The notes beneath the pieces were generated by a model, which was not told where the DNA came from, did no database searches, and saw only the letters and a list, made by a program, of their open reading frames with translations. Made by a program: the position numbers and the translations under genes. A stretch of 64,000 bases of DNA. Origin: Labia minor. Its lineage: Eukaryota > Arthropoda > Insecta > Dermaptera > Spongiphoridae. The DNA is taken from positions 70,616,501 through 70,680,500 of the forward strand of contig OY720349.1 of the NCBI GenBank assembly GCA_963082975.1, read 5' to 3'. This document shows positions 20,636-31,366 of this stretch, one piece after another. Position 1 is the stretch's first letter. Each line of letters opens with the position of its first letter.

Positions 20636-23032
20636 AATGCCACCATCAAAAGCAGAAAAACGGAAAAGTTCAGATCGCAATTCATCAGAGGAAAGTGATG
20701 TAAAGGAAAAGAAACAGAAGAAAACGTCCAATGAAGAATTGGAGACAATAAAAGAAAATGAAGCTGCAAGTAAAAAAGATGTTCAAACTAAATCAAGTGA
20801 ATCCAGAGGAGAAGAGAAAGATGCTAATAAGAAAGCTTCATCAGGGTGGAATAATGGAAAATTATTTGGAACGGAAGCGACAGAGAGCACGGTACAAGGG
20901 GCAGGATTCAAAGATAAAGAAAAAGCTCAAGAGACATTAAGGTTACTTAATGGTCGAGATATTTCATATCAATTCCAGGTATTTATTCAATTCTGTTTAC
21001 AAATATTTGTCCTATTTCTTTTATTTTATTGTTTTTCGAACTGAAAAGAAGAAACCTAAAAAAGAGACAAAGCCATTTCTAGAAAAAATTTTATTAAAAT
21101 TTATTTTAACAATTATTTTTCCGCTTGTATTATATGGGTGTGAGACATGGTTTATGACCCTGGGAGGCGAGAGTAGATTTAAAGCATATGAAATTAGGAT
21201 TCTTCGCAGCATTTATGGATCAAAGAAAGATGAGATCAACGGGGAATGGCGGAGACTGCATAACGAGGAATTGCATGACTCCTATGCATCTCCAGACATA
21301 GCTAGACTAATAAAATTAAGAAGGTTGAGATGGGCAGTTTACGTGACAAGAATAGGTGATAGACTAGCGAAAAATATATTTGTGGGGAGACCGATTGGGC
21401 AAGGTCCAGGAGGGTGTACAATGTAGGAAGGGACGTGAGAGAGAGTGGTTGTGGCTCAGGATAGGGGTACTTGGAGGAATGTGGTTGCTGCAGCCAAGAA
21501 CTTTAAAGTTACGTACAGCTACAGAGATAGATAGATAGAGAGATTAAAATAGATTTAATAAAAATTTAAAGGGGCAGCCAATTTTATATATTGAAACTTT
21601 TATTAATTAATTCAATATTCACCTATAAATTATAAATATATTTTATAAAAAACTATTAATTTATTTGTTGTATTATAAGAATGTGACTATGACATTAGAA
21701 GCAGGAATAGATTTAGGGTTAGTAGAAAAGATTTCATATGTGCAGGCAGGACATGAGACATGAGAGAAGAAATATTATTTAAAAGTTTATTTGTGAGAGA
21801 ACCAAAAGAAAAACGTCCGAAAGTAAGGTAATAATCATATAGAAAACTAATATCAAATCAAATAGAGATCATGGATGGAATGGAATTGGATTGGATTAGA
21901 GAATGAATGTTGGAAAAATGTGGTTGTTGAGGCCAAGTATTTTCCATAGATCCTTGGGCTCACATGGCCAAAACATTAGAAAATACATGTTCAGGCAATT
22001 TAACTGTTTTTATAATTTTTTTCTATACTATTTATATTTACATAAGAAATTTTGAATTTTAATTGCTTTTTGTGTTAACATATAAAATTTTTGAATAAAT
22101 ATTTGAAAGTATATTATTTTGGAATTGAGTTGTTGATGACATTAGACTCATTAGAAAATGATCATAACTTCTATTAATTTTTCAATAAAATTCTTCACAA
22201 TAGCTGCTTGATGGAGCAATTTTATGATCTTATAATGATTAGAATTATAAAATAGAGAATTATGGAATTATGCGGAAACTAAAAAATCATTTATTTGCTA
22301 TTTGCTGGAATATGATAATATTGGAAATCATAATTTCATGGAAAAATATAAAATAGTAGACTGTTCTTTCTTTTCAATGAAAACATTTTATTATTATTAT
22401 TATTATTTAATAAAATATTTTACTTTTAGGTAATACAATCAATGTGTAGCCGTGCTAAAGTAATTGTGAAACGGACTAAAGATGAAGAGAAAGTAGGGCA
22501 TTTAAAAGAAGCCATTGACGTTTTTGATAAATGGTTGGATGATTATCGTGCTCATGGAAGAAGCAAAGAAAATTTTTCATATTTACCAGTAGAAACTGTG
22601 AGAGCCTACAAAGTACTAGCCGATCATCATGGACTCAAATTTGATGAACCATCCTTTTTGGAAATTTATGAAGAAGCACAAGGGGATTTAAAACGCTTAA
22701 GAGTACTTAAAGTAATTAATAATAATATATTTAATAAATAATATATATATATATATATAAATTGCTAAGACTATTTTATAACAAATTTTATATTTCTTCA
22801 GGTAAATAAGGATGATGAATCTAGTGTGACTTGGGATATTCATCGAAATCATATTTTAAAACCTTTATATGAGTCTATAAAATCAGAATATCGTCCAATG
22901 TACGAAACAGATCAACCTTTACGAGGCCTTCCAGCCAAGGATCATGTGAATTTAATTATGTGGGGCTATTCACCTGACGTGACAAAAATTAAAAAACTAA
23001 TTCCACAAATTAAAGATAAAGTTAATAATTAA
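20636..23032 (+). CDS. Conserved-looking three-exon gene, 284 aa, function not recognised
   Basis: Coding exons are 20636-20978 (ATG at 20637), 22430-22711 and 22802-23032 (TAA). All junctions are phase 0 with TTTTAG or TTCAG acceptors and GTATTT or GTAATT donors, and total 114+94+76 codons. Residues 1-85 are Lys/Glu/Ser-rich and low complexity with basic clusters (KRKSS, KEKKQKK), suggesting a disordered nuclear-type tail. From about residue 90 the protein is globular and alpha-helical: LLNGRDISYQFQV, then EAIDVFDKWLDDYRAHGR, ETVRAYKVLADHHGLKF, and a C-terminal HRNHILKPLYESIKSEY..GLPAKDHVNLIMWGYSP. No catalytic motif, signal peptide or membrane segment is visible. The even codon quality and intact frames argue for a live host gene. 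I do not recognise the family. Confidence 0.85.
21056..21540 (+). pseudogene. Non-LTR reverse transcriptase tail in intron 1 of the 20.6 kb gene
   Basis: The plus strand encodes PLVLYGCETWFMTLGGESRF, SIYGSKKDEINGEWRRLHNE and LRRLRWAVYVTRIGDRLAKN, then breaks up. YGCETW is the end of the RT palm and RLHNEEL..SYASPDI is the tail. It ends in GATAGATAGATAG like the other copies but lacks the Helitron-like terminus. It lies in intron 1 on the same strand as the host gene. Confidence 0.7.
21690..21970 (+). pseudogene. Second, more decayed RT-tail copy in intron 1
   Basis: GAAAAATGTGGTTGTTGAGG preceded by short matches (GGCAGGACATGAGACATGAG) aligns with the WRNVVVAAKNF end of the other tails. No continuous frame remains. 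Confidence 0.4.
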
Positions 23033-23101
23033 CATTTCTTACTATTCTACTACTTTTTTGTTCATCAATTTATTATCATTTATTATGTATTTATTATTTT
23101 A

Positions 23102-23107
23102 AATAAA
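23102..23107 (+). terminator. Polyadenylation signal of the 20.6 kb gene
   Basis: AATAAA lies 70 bp after the TAA stop of the three-exon gene and is followed by a T-rich tract. Confidence 0.55.
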
Positions 23108-23531
23108 TTAAAGTGTTTATATATTTTTTTAAATTAATTTAGATTATCTAACAAATTGATTCTTTGAAATCAAAAACATAAAATCTTGAATTACTTTTTA
23201 ATATAATTTATAATTAAATAACTTTCTAAAAAATGTTTTCATTCAGGATTCGTTTCTAATGAATAATATTGATTTTAACAGGTTTAAAATTTGTATTTCA
23301 AAAAAAAAAAATATTACATGAATTTATTATAAAGGTAACAAATATATAAAATTTTATTTTTAATTTTTTTTTTTTTTATAAATTAAAGTACAAATAAAAC
23401 AAATATATACAAAAAGAAATATAACTTAAAAATTATAGTAATAAAAAAAGTAGAAAACTTAGTTTATTTAAAAATATATCATTCACTTCTAAAATTGGAA
23501 AGATAAAGAGAAGATTATTATGGTCCCTACC

Positions 23532-25441
23532 CAGTGATGGGATTCAATTTGATCAACAACCGGTTCGCAGGGATATTTGTAAAATCGTAAAAATAATTGT
23601 GCGTTAAGGGATTAAAAACACAAAATTTTCCTAAAATTAAAAATAGTATATTTATTTAAATTGGACATTAAGATATGTAATTATTTTAAATATTTCCAAA
23701 TAGCCCTCTGGTTTTCAGTGACTTCTACTTCTGTTATTGTTTTTACACGAGGATCATCCGAACTATGGTTGCTCCTTAACCATTTTTTCACTATCGGTAC
23801 TGGATCCCAATCTTTTAAAGGCAAACCATTCAAATTAATAATCATTATATTGCTTATATTTGAAACGAGCAGTTTGTTTCGTTTTTCTGTGCATATATTA
23901 TTCATAAGGCTAAAGCCTCTTTCAGCTTCTGCTGAACTGACGGCTATTGTGTTCAAAATATTTTTTGCCTTCTGAATACTTTTGGGGATATCGCATTTAT
24001 CTGTATTTCTTAAGAAATTTTCAAGAAACTCTCTGTAATTATTTATATTTATTTCATAATTAAAGATTTTAGAAAACTGGAAAAGTTGATCTTCTGCTTC
24101 TTTCCATGGAACAATAATATCTTCGATGTTGCATTGATTAGGTTCCAGATATTTGATAAATGATAGACAAGTTGAGTTTCCAATATTGCCGTTGCCTGCT
24201 GCCAAGGAAGTGCCCGAATTCATTAATCTCAAATTTAGATTTTCGATTATGCTTTTCAAAAGCTTTTCACGCGGCAAACAAGCAATATGGGAATTTTCAA
24301 TAAACGCTACATTTTAAAATTCTTTTGAATTTATAGTTTCTTCTAATTTTTGTTCATACAATCCTTTCCTTTCTTTCAGCACTTCAAAAGCTTTGATTGT
24401 TCGAATTATCAAATTTTCAGCTTTTAACAAATTCATATTTTGTTGTTGTAATGCATTTGATAATAAAGAAATTTCGCTTAAAATATCAATCATAAGTAAC
24501 AAATCTTTAAGAAAACTTTTATTTTCAAACCGTTTTTGCATACCCGAAAACTTTGCGTCCGATTTGAAAAACTGGTGCAATGATGGATATGCACGCAAAA
24601 CTGCAATTGTTGACCTCAAACTGCAAGCCGCCCATCTTGTTCCGAATACTCTTCCAATTTTCAGAATTTCATGTCCAAGATTTTTTGAGATATTAAAAAG
24701 TTCCTGCTGATTTTTACTTGATTGATGAAAAGTCACATAAATCTTGTCTATGAAAGTTTTGAAGTGATTAACTTGCTTAATGTCTTTAATTGAATCATCC
24801 AAAACAAGCTGAAGACGATGATTTAGACAGTGCCATACAATAACATTTGGAAAACAATTTAAAATTCTAGCACTGACTCCAGATTTTCTACCAAGCATTA
24901 CACTAGCTCCATCGATGCAGAAAGCTATAAAATTTTTCTTCAAGTATTCATTATCAAATCCGACATTACTTAAACAATTCATTAACACATTGAATATAGA
25001 TTCGGCATTTTGCTTTTCTAATTGAACTAACTCAACTAAAATAAATGGAGATATTTCAGAATCTTCTACCTTGACGAAAACCACCAGTACGGGTTTCATT
25101 GACACTGAAGAAGCTTCATCAATAATAATACAATCATCTTATAGATAGTCTGTGCTGTAACCTCGAGAACTGATAACTGCACTCACGACCAAAATCTACC
25201 CCACCCGGCCACACAGCTGCGCTCTCTGCACTGTTCAGTAGCGTCGAGAATAAATCAGCTGACGAAACGTATGCTGTAATAGCGTAAATCGTTCTGCAAG
25301 CTCTGTGTAATATTTTTCAAATAATGCTGAGTTGCGATTGCCTTCTTTCTCGGGCTCCGGTGACGAGCTCTAACAACCGGTTCGCCGATCTTAAAATGTT
25401 TTAACAACCGGTTCGCGCGAACCGGTTGAATCCCATCACTG
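23532..25441 (-). mobile_element. Complete hAT transposon with 8-bp target duplication
   Basis: The element starts CAGTGATGGGATTCAA and ends with its exact reverse complement TTGAATCCCATCACTG, giving 16-bp perfect terminal inverted repeats. Subterminal AACCGGTTCGC motifs occur at both ends, twice on the right. The flanks are TCCCTACC at 23524-23531 and TCCCTACC at 25442-25449, an 8-bp duplication as hAT requires. Length is 1910 bp. It encodes a broken transposase on the minus strand. Confidence 0.93.
23681..25132 (-). pseudogene. hAT transposase (KIAA1586-like type), one internal stop, N-terminus missing
   Basis: Reading leftwards from about 25132, the frame carries CIIIDEASS with the likely first catalytic Asp, FIAFCIDGASVMLG with the second Asp, and NVIVWHCLNHRLQLVLDDSI, the hAT CxxH block. 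A single in-frame TAA at 24314-24316 interrupts it. The same frame then resumes through the C-terminal domain with AVSSAEAERGFSLMNNICTE (catalytic Glu) and ends near 23681. The 5' third (BED finger and start codon) is gone; only about 300 bp of non-coding sequence lie between the ORF and the right terminus. The protein resembles the KIAA1586-type hAT lineage. With a stop and no N-terminus it is dead, though it may be mobilised in trans. Confidence 0.85.
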
Positions 25442-25449
25442 TCCCTACC

Positions 25450-25780
25450 CATGGATGACGTGCACCGTTCTACTTTTTTATATTTAACCTATTAGATATA
25501 GAATTTTTATATTTTATATAACAAATTACTAATTACCACTTTAGGAAAATAAATCAAAAGAAAATTTAATATCGGAAATTGGAATTTCAATAATTGCTCA
25601 AATGTAAGGTTCAAGGGTCATAATATTTATAGGTGATTAATATGAAATGTGATATATTAAAAATTAACAATGGATGTTATGTTATTTCTTGAAATTTCTA
25701 TATTCTTTACTGTTTTTTAATAGTAAATTATATGTTCCAAATTAAAAGAGATCAACAAATATATATATTATATACATAAA
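25450..25780. other. AT-rich spacer
   Basis: No feature was recognised between the hAT element and the next family-1 copy. Confidence 0.4.
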
Positions 25781-26932
25781 TATATAGTACCGGGACCCCG
25801 AGCCTCGGCTCGGTACTTAAGTTAAAAAAAATGATTCATTATTATTGGGTTTGGCTGGTAATATTAATACCTGGGATACCGAGCTGTCGCTCGAAAAAAT
25901 GTTTAGACATTATTATAGACATTTTCATTCTGTAAATTAAATAATTTTATTTCATTTAAATAAATATCTATTTTTAAATAATTTTTCTCTCTACATTATT
26001 TATCTAATTCTGACAATATATTAAGATCACACCGGGACCCCGAGCCTCGGCTAGGTAATTAAGTTAAAAAAAAATAATTCATTATTATATTGGGTTTGGC
26101 TGGTAATATTAATACTTGGGACACCGAGCTGATATACAATTCTTAAATTATTGATTACAATTATTAAATGTTGCATCATTGCATCAATCTGATTAAAATG
26201 AATGGAACTTGGGGTCCTCAATAATACATAAATATGTATTATTAGATATGTTTCTAAGTGCATGAATATTTTTTTTTTATTGGAAGAATGATAAATATAT
26301 ATCGTAATTTATAATTATAAAATATTATTAAAATATATATTTTTAATTGTATTTCGAAATTAAATAAAAAATTTTAAAATATTTTAAATATAAAAAAAAT
26401 ATTAATACAATATCTTTTAAAAAAAAGGCTGGAGTCAAATTTCAATATGAGTGTCATTTGTCCATATATAAATTAATAATAAATAATATTAATAAATATT
26501 AAATTTAATAAAAGAACAATGAATAAATAAATATAAAATAGTAATTTATTAAAAAATAATAGATAAAAAAAAAAAAAAAATTTTTTTTCCGCCGGTTTCG
26601 ATCCTGCTAAGTTGACTATTCAAAACAGTGCCTTTACCCATTAGACTGATATATTTAGTTAATTAACATAGCATTTTTACTCTCTTTGCAAGAATTATAT
26701 GTTTTTTTGTTTTTGTTTTTGTTTTTTTTGAGAGTGATTAATAAATATATATATATATTTTATTAAAAATAAATATTTTTAATTTTATTTCGAAATTAAA
26801 TAATGAATTTTAAAATATTTTAAATATAAAAAAATGTTAATACAATTCATTTAAAAAAAAGCGGGAGTCAACCATCCGTATTTTATTTTGTTGTTTAATA
26901 AATAGATTAATAAATATATATATATATATATA
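25780..26932 (+). mobile_element. Two family 1 copies in tandem, the second split by the gypsy element
   Basis: Copy one is short: hairpin at 25798-25813, then GGTAATATTAATACCTGGGA and CGAGCTGTCGCTCG, cut at 25893. Copy two starts within GTTTAGACATTATTATAGAC, has its hairpin at 26040-26055 (one stem mismatch), the tRNA-like segment (26590-26650), a subrepeat from 26700 and ends in (TA)n at 26932, where the LTR begins. Its other half resumes at 35813. Confidence 0.7.
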
Positions 26933-27168
26933 TGTAAGTTCGGGTTTGGCCACGGGAGGGCGTTGGATTGAACAGAGCCAGACACACACGAACAGAAAGA
27001 AACAAGCATTCATCATAGAAACATCTATCCACCATTATTTTGTTATATATCTTTTCCCCTTATGAATTTAACCAAGTTACGCTACCAAGAGACTTGAGAT
27101 TTGTTTCTTTATACATTTCAGAAACTACATCTCACTTCTTTTATCTCCAAATAAATCCCTCACTTATA
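26933..27168 (+). repeat. 5' LTR of the gypsy element
   Basis: It starts TGTAAGTTCGGGTTTGGCCA and ends AATCCCTCACTTATA. The coding frame starts only 23 bp after it. It is identical to 35577-35812. Confidence 0.93.
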
Positions 27169-27191
27169 AAACAAATCGAGCTTCTTCCGAG

Positions 27192-30100
27192 ATGGCAGCG
27201 AAGGTTATAATACATATGGTCAAGGAGCAAGTTGATGGCGCTATGGTGAGTTCTTTCCACGCTATCAGTTTCCAGGGCTCTTCCCTGACTTACTTATTTC
27301 CTGTAAAGTACCGTCACGAATCTCATCACCTTAAGCTGATGAAATTAAGCGTTATTCAGGCAGCCTGTAAAGGTATGACAAGGGTCGGGAATTTCAGAAA
27401 CCCAAAGGTGGATCTAGATGAAGATATAAGGAAATTATATTTAGACAATGATGATAATTTCATTTTTAAAGGCGAATTGCTTGAAGAACAATTAAATAAT
27501 TCTATTAATTTAACTAACATGGATAACACCATTGATATAAATAATTCAATCCACGTATTAAAGGATATTGAAAAAAAATTCAATTTAGAAATATTTTTAG
27601 GCAAAAACCAAGATGTTGATGTATGGATTGAAAAATTTGAAAAAGAATGTTTGAGGTTCGATCTACAAAATGAAACAATAAAAATTCAAGCATTAAAATA
27701 TTTTTTGGCAGACATTGCTAAAAATTGGTATGAATTAAATCTAAAAAAAAATCTACATTTATGGGAAGATTGGAAAAAATCAATCTTATTAACTTTTCAA
27801 AAGAGAGGATGGTCCCAAGTTAGAAAAGCTTTTAATTTTAAATTTCTAGGGGGCTCCATAATAAGTTATTGCATTGAGAAAGAAAATCTTTTAATAGATT
27901 CGGACCCTCATATCTCAGAACAAACTAAAATTAATTTAATTGTCATTGGATTACCATTAAAAATTCAACATGAATTAGATAAATTTCAAATAAAGAAATC
28001 TGATGATCTCATAAGTATATTGCAGAAATATGAGAATATTCCATTACATAAAAACAACATTAATATAAAACAAAATAAAACACGCCCAAAAGTAATGCTT
28101 GGTGAAGAACAATTTAATGAATTGGTTAAAAAAAAAATAATTATGCCCTGCGATAAAACCCAGCTGATCAAATTAAATGTAATAATTAATAAGAATAGAT
28201 ATTTAAAAGGAATCTATGACACCGGTTCTAATATATCAATCATCAATTTAAATGTGGTGAAAGGATTAAATGATAAATTGAAGGACCACAATAAAATTTT
28301 ATTCAAAACATTAGCTGGTTTTTGTCGTGTTGATGGGCAAATTTCTTTAAAATTAAAAATAGGTTTAATAGAAAAACAAGTAAATATATTCTGTATTAAT
28401 AATAATAAATTTTCCTTTGAATTGATTCTGGGATTAGATTTAATAACGGAATTTAAACTATGTCAAAATAATGAATTAAAAATATTTCAAAGAATAAATT
28501 TTAAAAATATACCATTAAATAAAAATAAAGATATTAAAGGTTTAGAAAATAATTCAAACCAATTTAAAAATAAAACTTTAACAAATGATTTTTCCTTAAA
28601 CCATATTAATAAAAAAAATAAAATTATATTTAATAATACATTGTATAATATAAATATAGACGAATATATAAAATTAGAAGAATATGGACACTATTTAAAT
28701 CATTTAAATGCAAAAGAAAAAGATAAAACATTTTTATTATTAAAAGAAAATAATGAATTATTTGCAAAAAACAAATTCGATGTAGGAAAAATAAAAGATA
28801 CAGAGGCTCAAATAAAATTGCGTGATTATCAATATATATATAAAAAACCCTATAGATGTTCTGTCACAACACAGAATGAAATAGACAGTCAAATAAAAAA
28901 ACTTTTAGAAATGAATCTAATTGAAGAATCAAGCTCGCCTTTTGCGGCTCCAGTAACATTGGCTTATAAGAAAGACGAAGGAAAAAAATCACGTCTATGT
29001 ATCGATTATTCATGTCTAAACAGGATTTTATTACCTGAGTCTCATCCTTTCCCAAGAATTGATGATATAATGATAAAGGCAGGAAATTGCAACTGGTTCA
29101 CGGCATTGGATGTTAATTCGGCCTTTTGGTCTATACCATTAAGAAGAAAGGATAGGGAAAAGTCGGCCTTTGTAACACAAAATGGCCACTTTCAATGGAA
29201 TGTACTCCCATTTGGACTTCGAGCTTCATCTGGAATCTTTCAAAGAATTCTTGCAAACTCCATTAGGAGAAATAATTTAAACACGTTCTGTATGAATTAT
29301 ATTGACGACATCCTTATTTTCTCCGAAAGTTTTGAAAAACATTTAGAACATTTAAAGTTAGTTTTTAAGATGTTGAAAGAAGAAGGTTTTAAGCTGAAAT
29401 TATCAAAATGCAATATCGCGAAAAATGAAATTAAATATTTAGGACATATTATTAAAAAAGGCAAAATAAGACCTTTAAAAGATAACTTGATAGCAATAAA
29501 AGATTTCAAAATTCCAAAAGATAAGAAAAATGTACGGCAATTTCTTGGTAAAATAAATTTTTATTATAAGTATATAGACAAATCGGTAGAATTGTTAGAA
29601 CCTCTTCATAATTTACTAAGAAAAAATGTAAAGTTTGAATGGACGGACAAATGTCAGAGTGCTTTTAATAAAGTAAAAGAGCTTTTATGTACCTCGCCAA
29701 TATTATTAATTTTTAATCCGAATAAGAAGAGTTACATATTTACGGATGGATCGACGGAAGGAATCGGTGCAATATTGAAGCAAAAAGATGATGAAGGATT
29801 CTTACATCCAGTAGCCTACTTTTCAAAAAAACTAACTCCACTACAAAAGAAAAGAAAGGCTATCTACTTGGAGTGTTTAGCTATAAAGGAAGCTGTACAA
29901 CACTGGCAATACTGGCTAATAGATAAACCATTTACAGTCATCACAGACCACAAACCCCTGGAAAATTTCAAAGTAAATGCAAGACCAGATGAGCCCCTTG
30001 GTGAATTAATTCTTTATCTTTCCCAATATGACTTTGAAATCATTTACGCCCCTGGCAGCACAAACACTGAGGCCGACGCCCTTTCCAGAAATCCAGTCCT

Positions 30101-31220
30101 CAGTGATTGTCATAATGAAGATGTCATCAAAGTGGTAAACTTAATAACACAAGAACAAATAATGGCAGACCAAAGTTTAAATATCACTGAAATAAACAAT
30201 TCTAAAAACATTATAAATGAAAAAGGAGTTTATTTAAAGAAAATAAATGATAACAAAAGAATATTTGTATCTATGTCCTTAGGAAAAAAAATAATAGATT
30301 TAACTCACAACTACTATGGTCATATAGGGGTAAAACATATGTTAAGTAAAATTAGACCTGAGTACTATTTTAAAGGAATGGATTTTTTAATACGAAAGTA
30401 TTGCAGAGAATGCAAGGCATGTTTAGAAAATAAGTCAAGAAGAGAGAGATTGCTGGGAAAAGCATCCATTTTGGGTCCAGCAACAAGACCCTTTGAAATC
30501 ATGTCCCTGGATACAATAGGGGGTTGCAAAGACAGATATACAAAAAAAAGATACATGCATGTGCTCATTGATCATTTCTCAAGATTTGTCTTTATTTTGA
30601 CATCAACAACTCAATCGTCAAAAGATTTTATTAAACTTATAAAAAAGGTTGACGATTCGAACCAAATAGATAACCTGTTGGCGGATCAGTATCCTGGGAT
30701 AAAGTCGGAAGATTTTAAAAAATTATTAACTAAGAAAAACATAAAACTGATATTCACATGTACTGATTGTCCGGAGTCAAATGGTTTAGTTGAACGAGTG
30801 AACCAGTCTTTAACAAATAGGCTGAGGATAAAGAGAAATGATTCTAAAAATAAAGGAAAAGGATGGGCCGTTTTGGCAGAAGAATGTGTCAGAGAATATA
30901 ATGGAACAACACACAGTTCTACCAGATTCTCTCCTGAATATTTACTACTTGGAAAACATTCAGAGATAGTTCCAGAAGAATTTAGCAAGGAAAGAGATCT
31001 GGAATATGATAGAAAAGAAGCTTTAAAATTCTCGAATAAGTCAGCTGAAGAAAACAGATTCAGAATAAATAAAAAAAGAAGGGATTATTCATTTAGGAAA
31101 AATGACTTAGTTTATGTAGAATTAGGAAATAAATTAAATAGAGACAAACTAGACAAAATTCGAGACGGTCCGTACAGAGTTATAGAAAGGATTTTATTTA
31201 TTTATTTATTTAGCCTTTAA
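27192..31220 (+). CDS. Gypsy gag-pol polyprotein, 3' end cut by insertion
   Basis: A single 1342-codon frame begins at ATG 27192. Residues about 130-290 form a gag-like region (VDVWIEKFEKECLRF, LHLWEDWKKSILLTFQKRGW) with no CCHC knuckle visible. Protease has YDTGSNISII near residue 341. Reverse transcriptase runs about 570-790 with SRLCIDYSCLNR and the catalytic YIDDILIF near 703. RNase H starts FTDGSTEGIG near 850. Integrase has the HHCC finger (YYGHIG..CRECKAC, about 1040-1076) and D, D, E in SLDTIGG, LLADQYPG and VERVNQS. The final codons before the stop at 31220 come from the inserted element. In the original frame, coding resumes at 35457 for about 30 codons to TAA at 35545. Gag and pol are fused without a frameshift. 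Confidence 0.9.
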   Translation: MAAKVIIHMVKEQVDGAMVSSFHAISFQGSSLTYLFPVKYRHESHHLKLMKLSVIQAACKGMTRVGNFRNPKVDLDEDIRKLYLDNDDNFIFKGELLEEQLNNSINLTNMDNTIDINNSIHVLKDIEKKFNLEIFLGKNQDVDVWIEKFEKECLRFDLQNETIKIQALKYFLADIAKNWYELNLKKNLHLWEDWKKSILLTFQKRGWSQVRKAFNFKFLGGSIISYCIEKENLLIDSDPHISEQTKINLIVIGLPLKIQHELDKFQIKKSDDLISILQKYENIPLHKNNINIKQNKTRPKVMLGEEQFNELVKKKIIMPCDKTQLIKLNVIINKNRYLKGIYDTGSNISIINLNVVKGLNDKLKDHNKILFKTLAGFCRVDGQISLKLKIGLIEKQVNIFCINNNKFSFELILGLDLITEFKLCQNNELKIFQRINFKNIPLNKNKDIKGLENNSNQFKNKTLTNDFSLNHINKKNKIIFNNTLYNINIDEYIKLEEYGHYLNHLNAKEKDKTFLLLKENNELFAKNKFDVGKIKDTEAQIKLRDYQYIYKKPYRCSVTTQNEIDSQIKKLLEMNLIEESSSPFAAPVTLAYKKDEGKKSRLCIDYSCLNRILLPESHPFPRIDDIMIKAGNCNWFTALDVNSAFWSIPLRRKDREKSAFVTQNGHFQWNVLPFGLRASSGIFQRILANSIRRNNLNTFCMNYIDDILIFSESFEKHLEHLKLVFKMLKEEGFKLKLSKCNIAKNEIKYLGHIIKKGKIRPLKDNLIAIKDFKIPKDKKNVRQFLGKINFYYKYIDKSVELLEPLHNLLRKNVKFEWTDKCQSAFNKVKELLCTSPILLIFNPNKKSYIFTDGSTEGIGAILKQKDDEGFLHPVAYFSKKLTPLQKKRKAIYLECLAIKEAVQHWQYWLIDKPFTVITDHKPLENFKVNARPDEPLGELILYLSQYDFEIIYAPGSTNTEADALSRNPVLSDCHNEDVIKVVNLITQEQIMADQSLNITEINNSKNIINEKGVYLKKINDNKRIFVSMSLGKKIIDLTHNYYGHIGVKHMLSKIRPEYYFKGMDFLIRKYCRECKACLENKSRRERLLGKASILGPATRPFEIMSLDTIGGCKDRYTKKRYMHVLIDHFSRFVFILTSTTQSSKDFIKLIKKVDDSNQIDNLLADQYPGIKSEDFKKLLTKKNIKLIFTCTDCPESNGLVERVNQSLTNRLRIKRNDSKNKGKGWAVLAEECVREYNGTTHSSTRFSPEYLLLGKHSEIVPEEFSKERDLEYDRKEALKFSNKSAEENRFRINKKRRDYSFRKNDLVYVELGNKLNRDKLDKIRDGPYRVIERILFIYLFSL
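31181..31192 (+). repeat. Target site duplication of the inserted non-LTR element, left copy
   Basis: TATAGAAAGGAT here is repeated exactly at 35445-35456 on the other side of the insertion. Confidence 0.93.
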
Positions 31221-31281
31221 TGGTACAGAATATTTACAAAAAATAGGTAACTTTTAAGTATACAAAAGAAGATGTTTACAA

Positions 31282-31312
<31 letters not shown>

Positions 31313-31366
31313 ATTTCACTAAGTACCAGGCCCGTTTGGGCATAGGCCTCTCCCAAATATAAGTAC

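Noticed and set aside
25255-25452. 65-codon minus-strand frame at the right end of the hAT element
   Set aside because: It begins outside the element and translates the terminal inverted repeat; not the missing transposase N-terminus.
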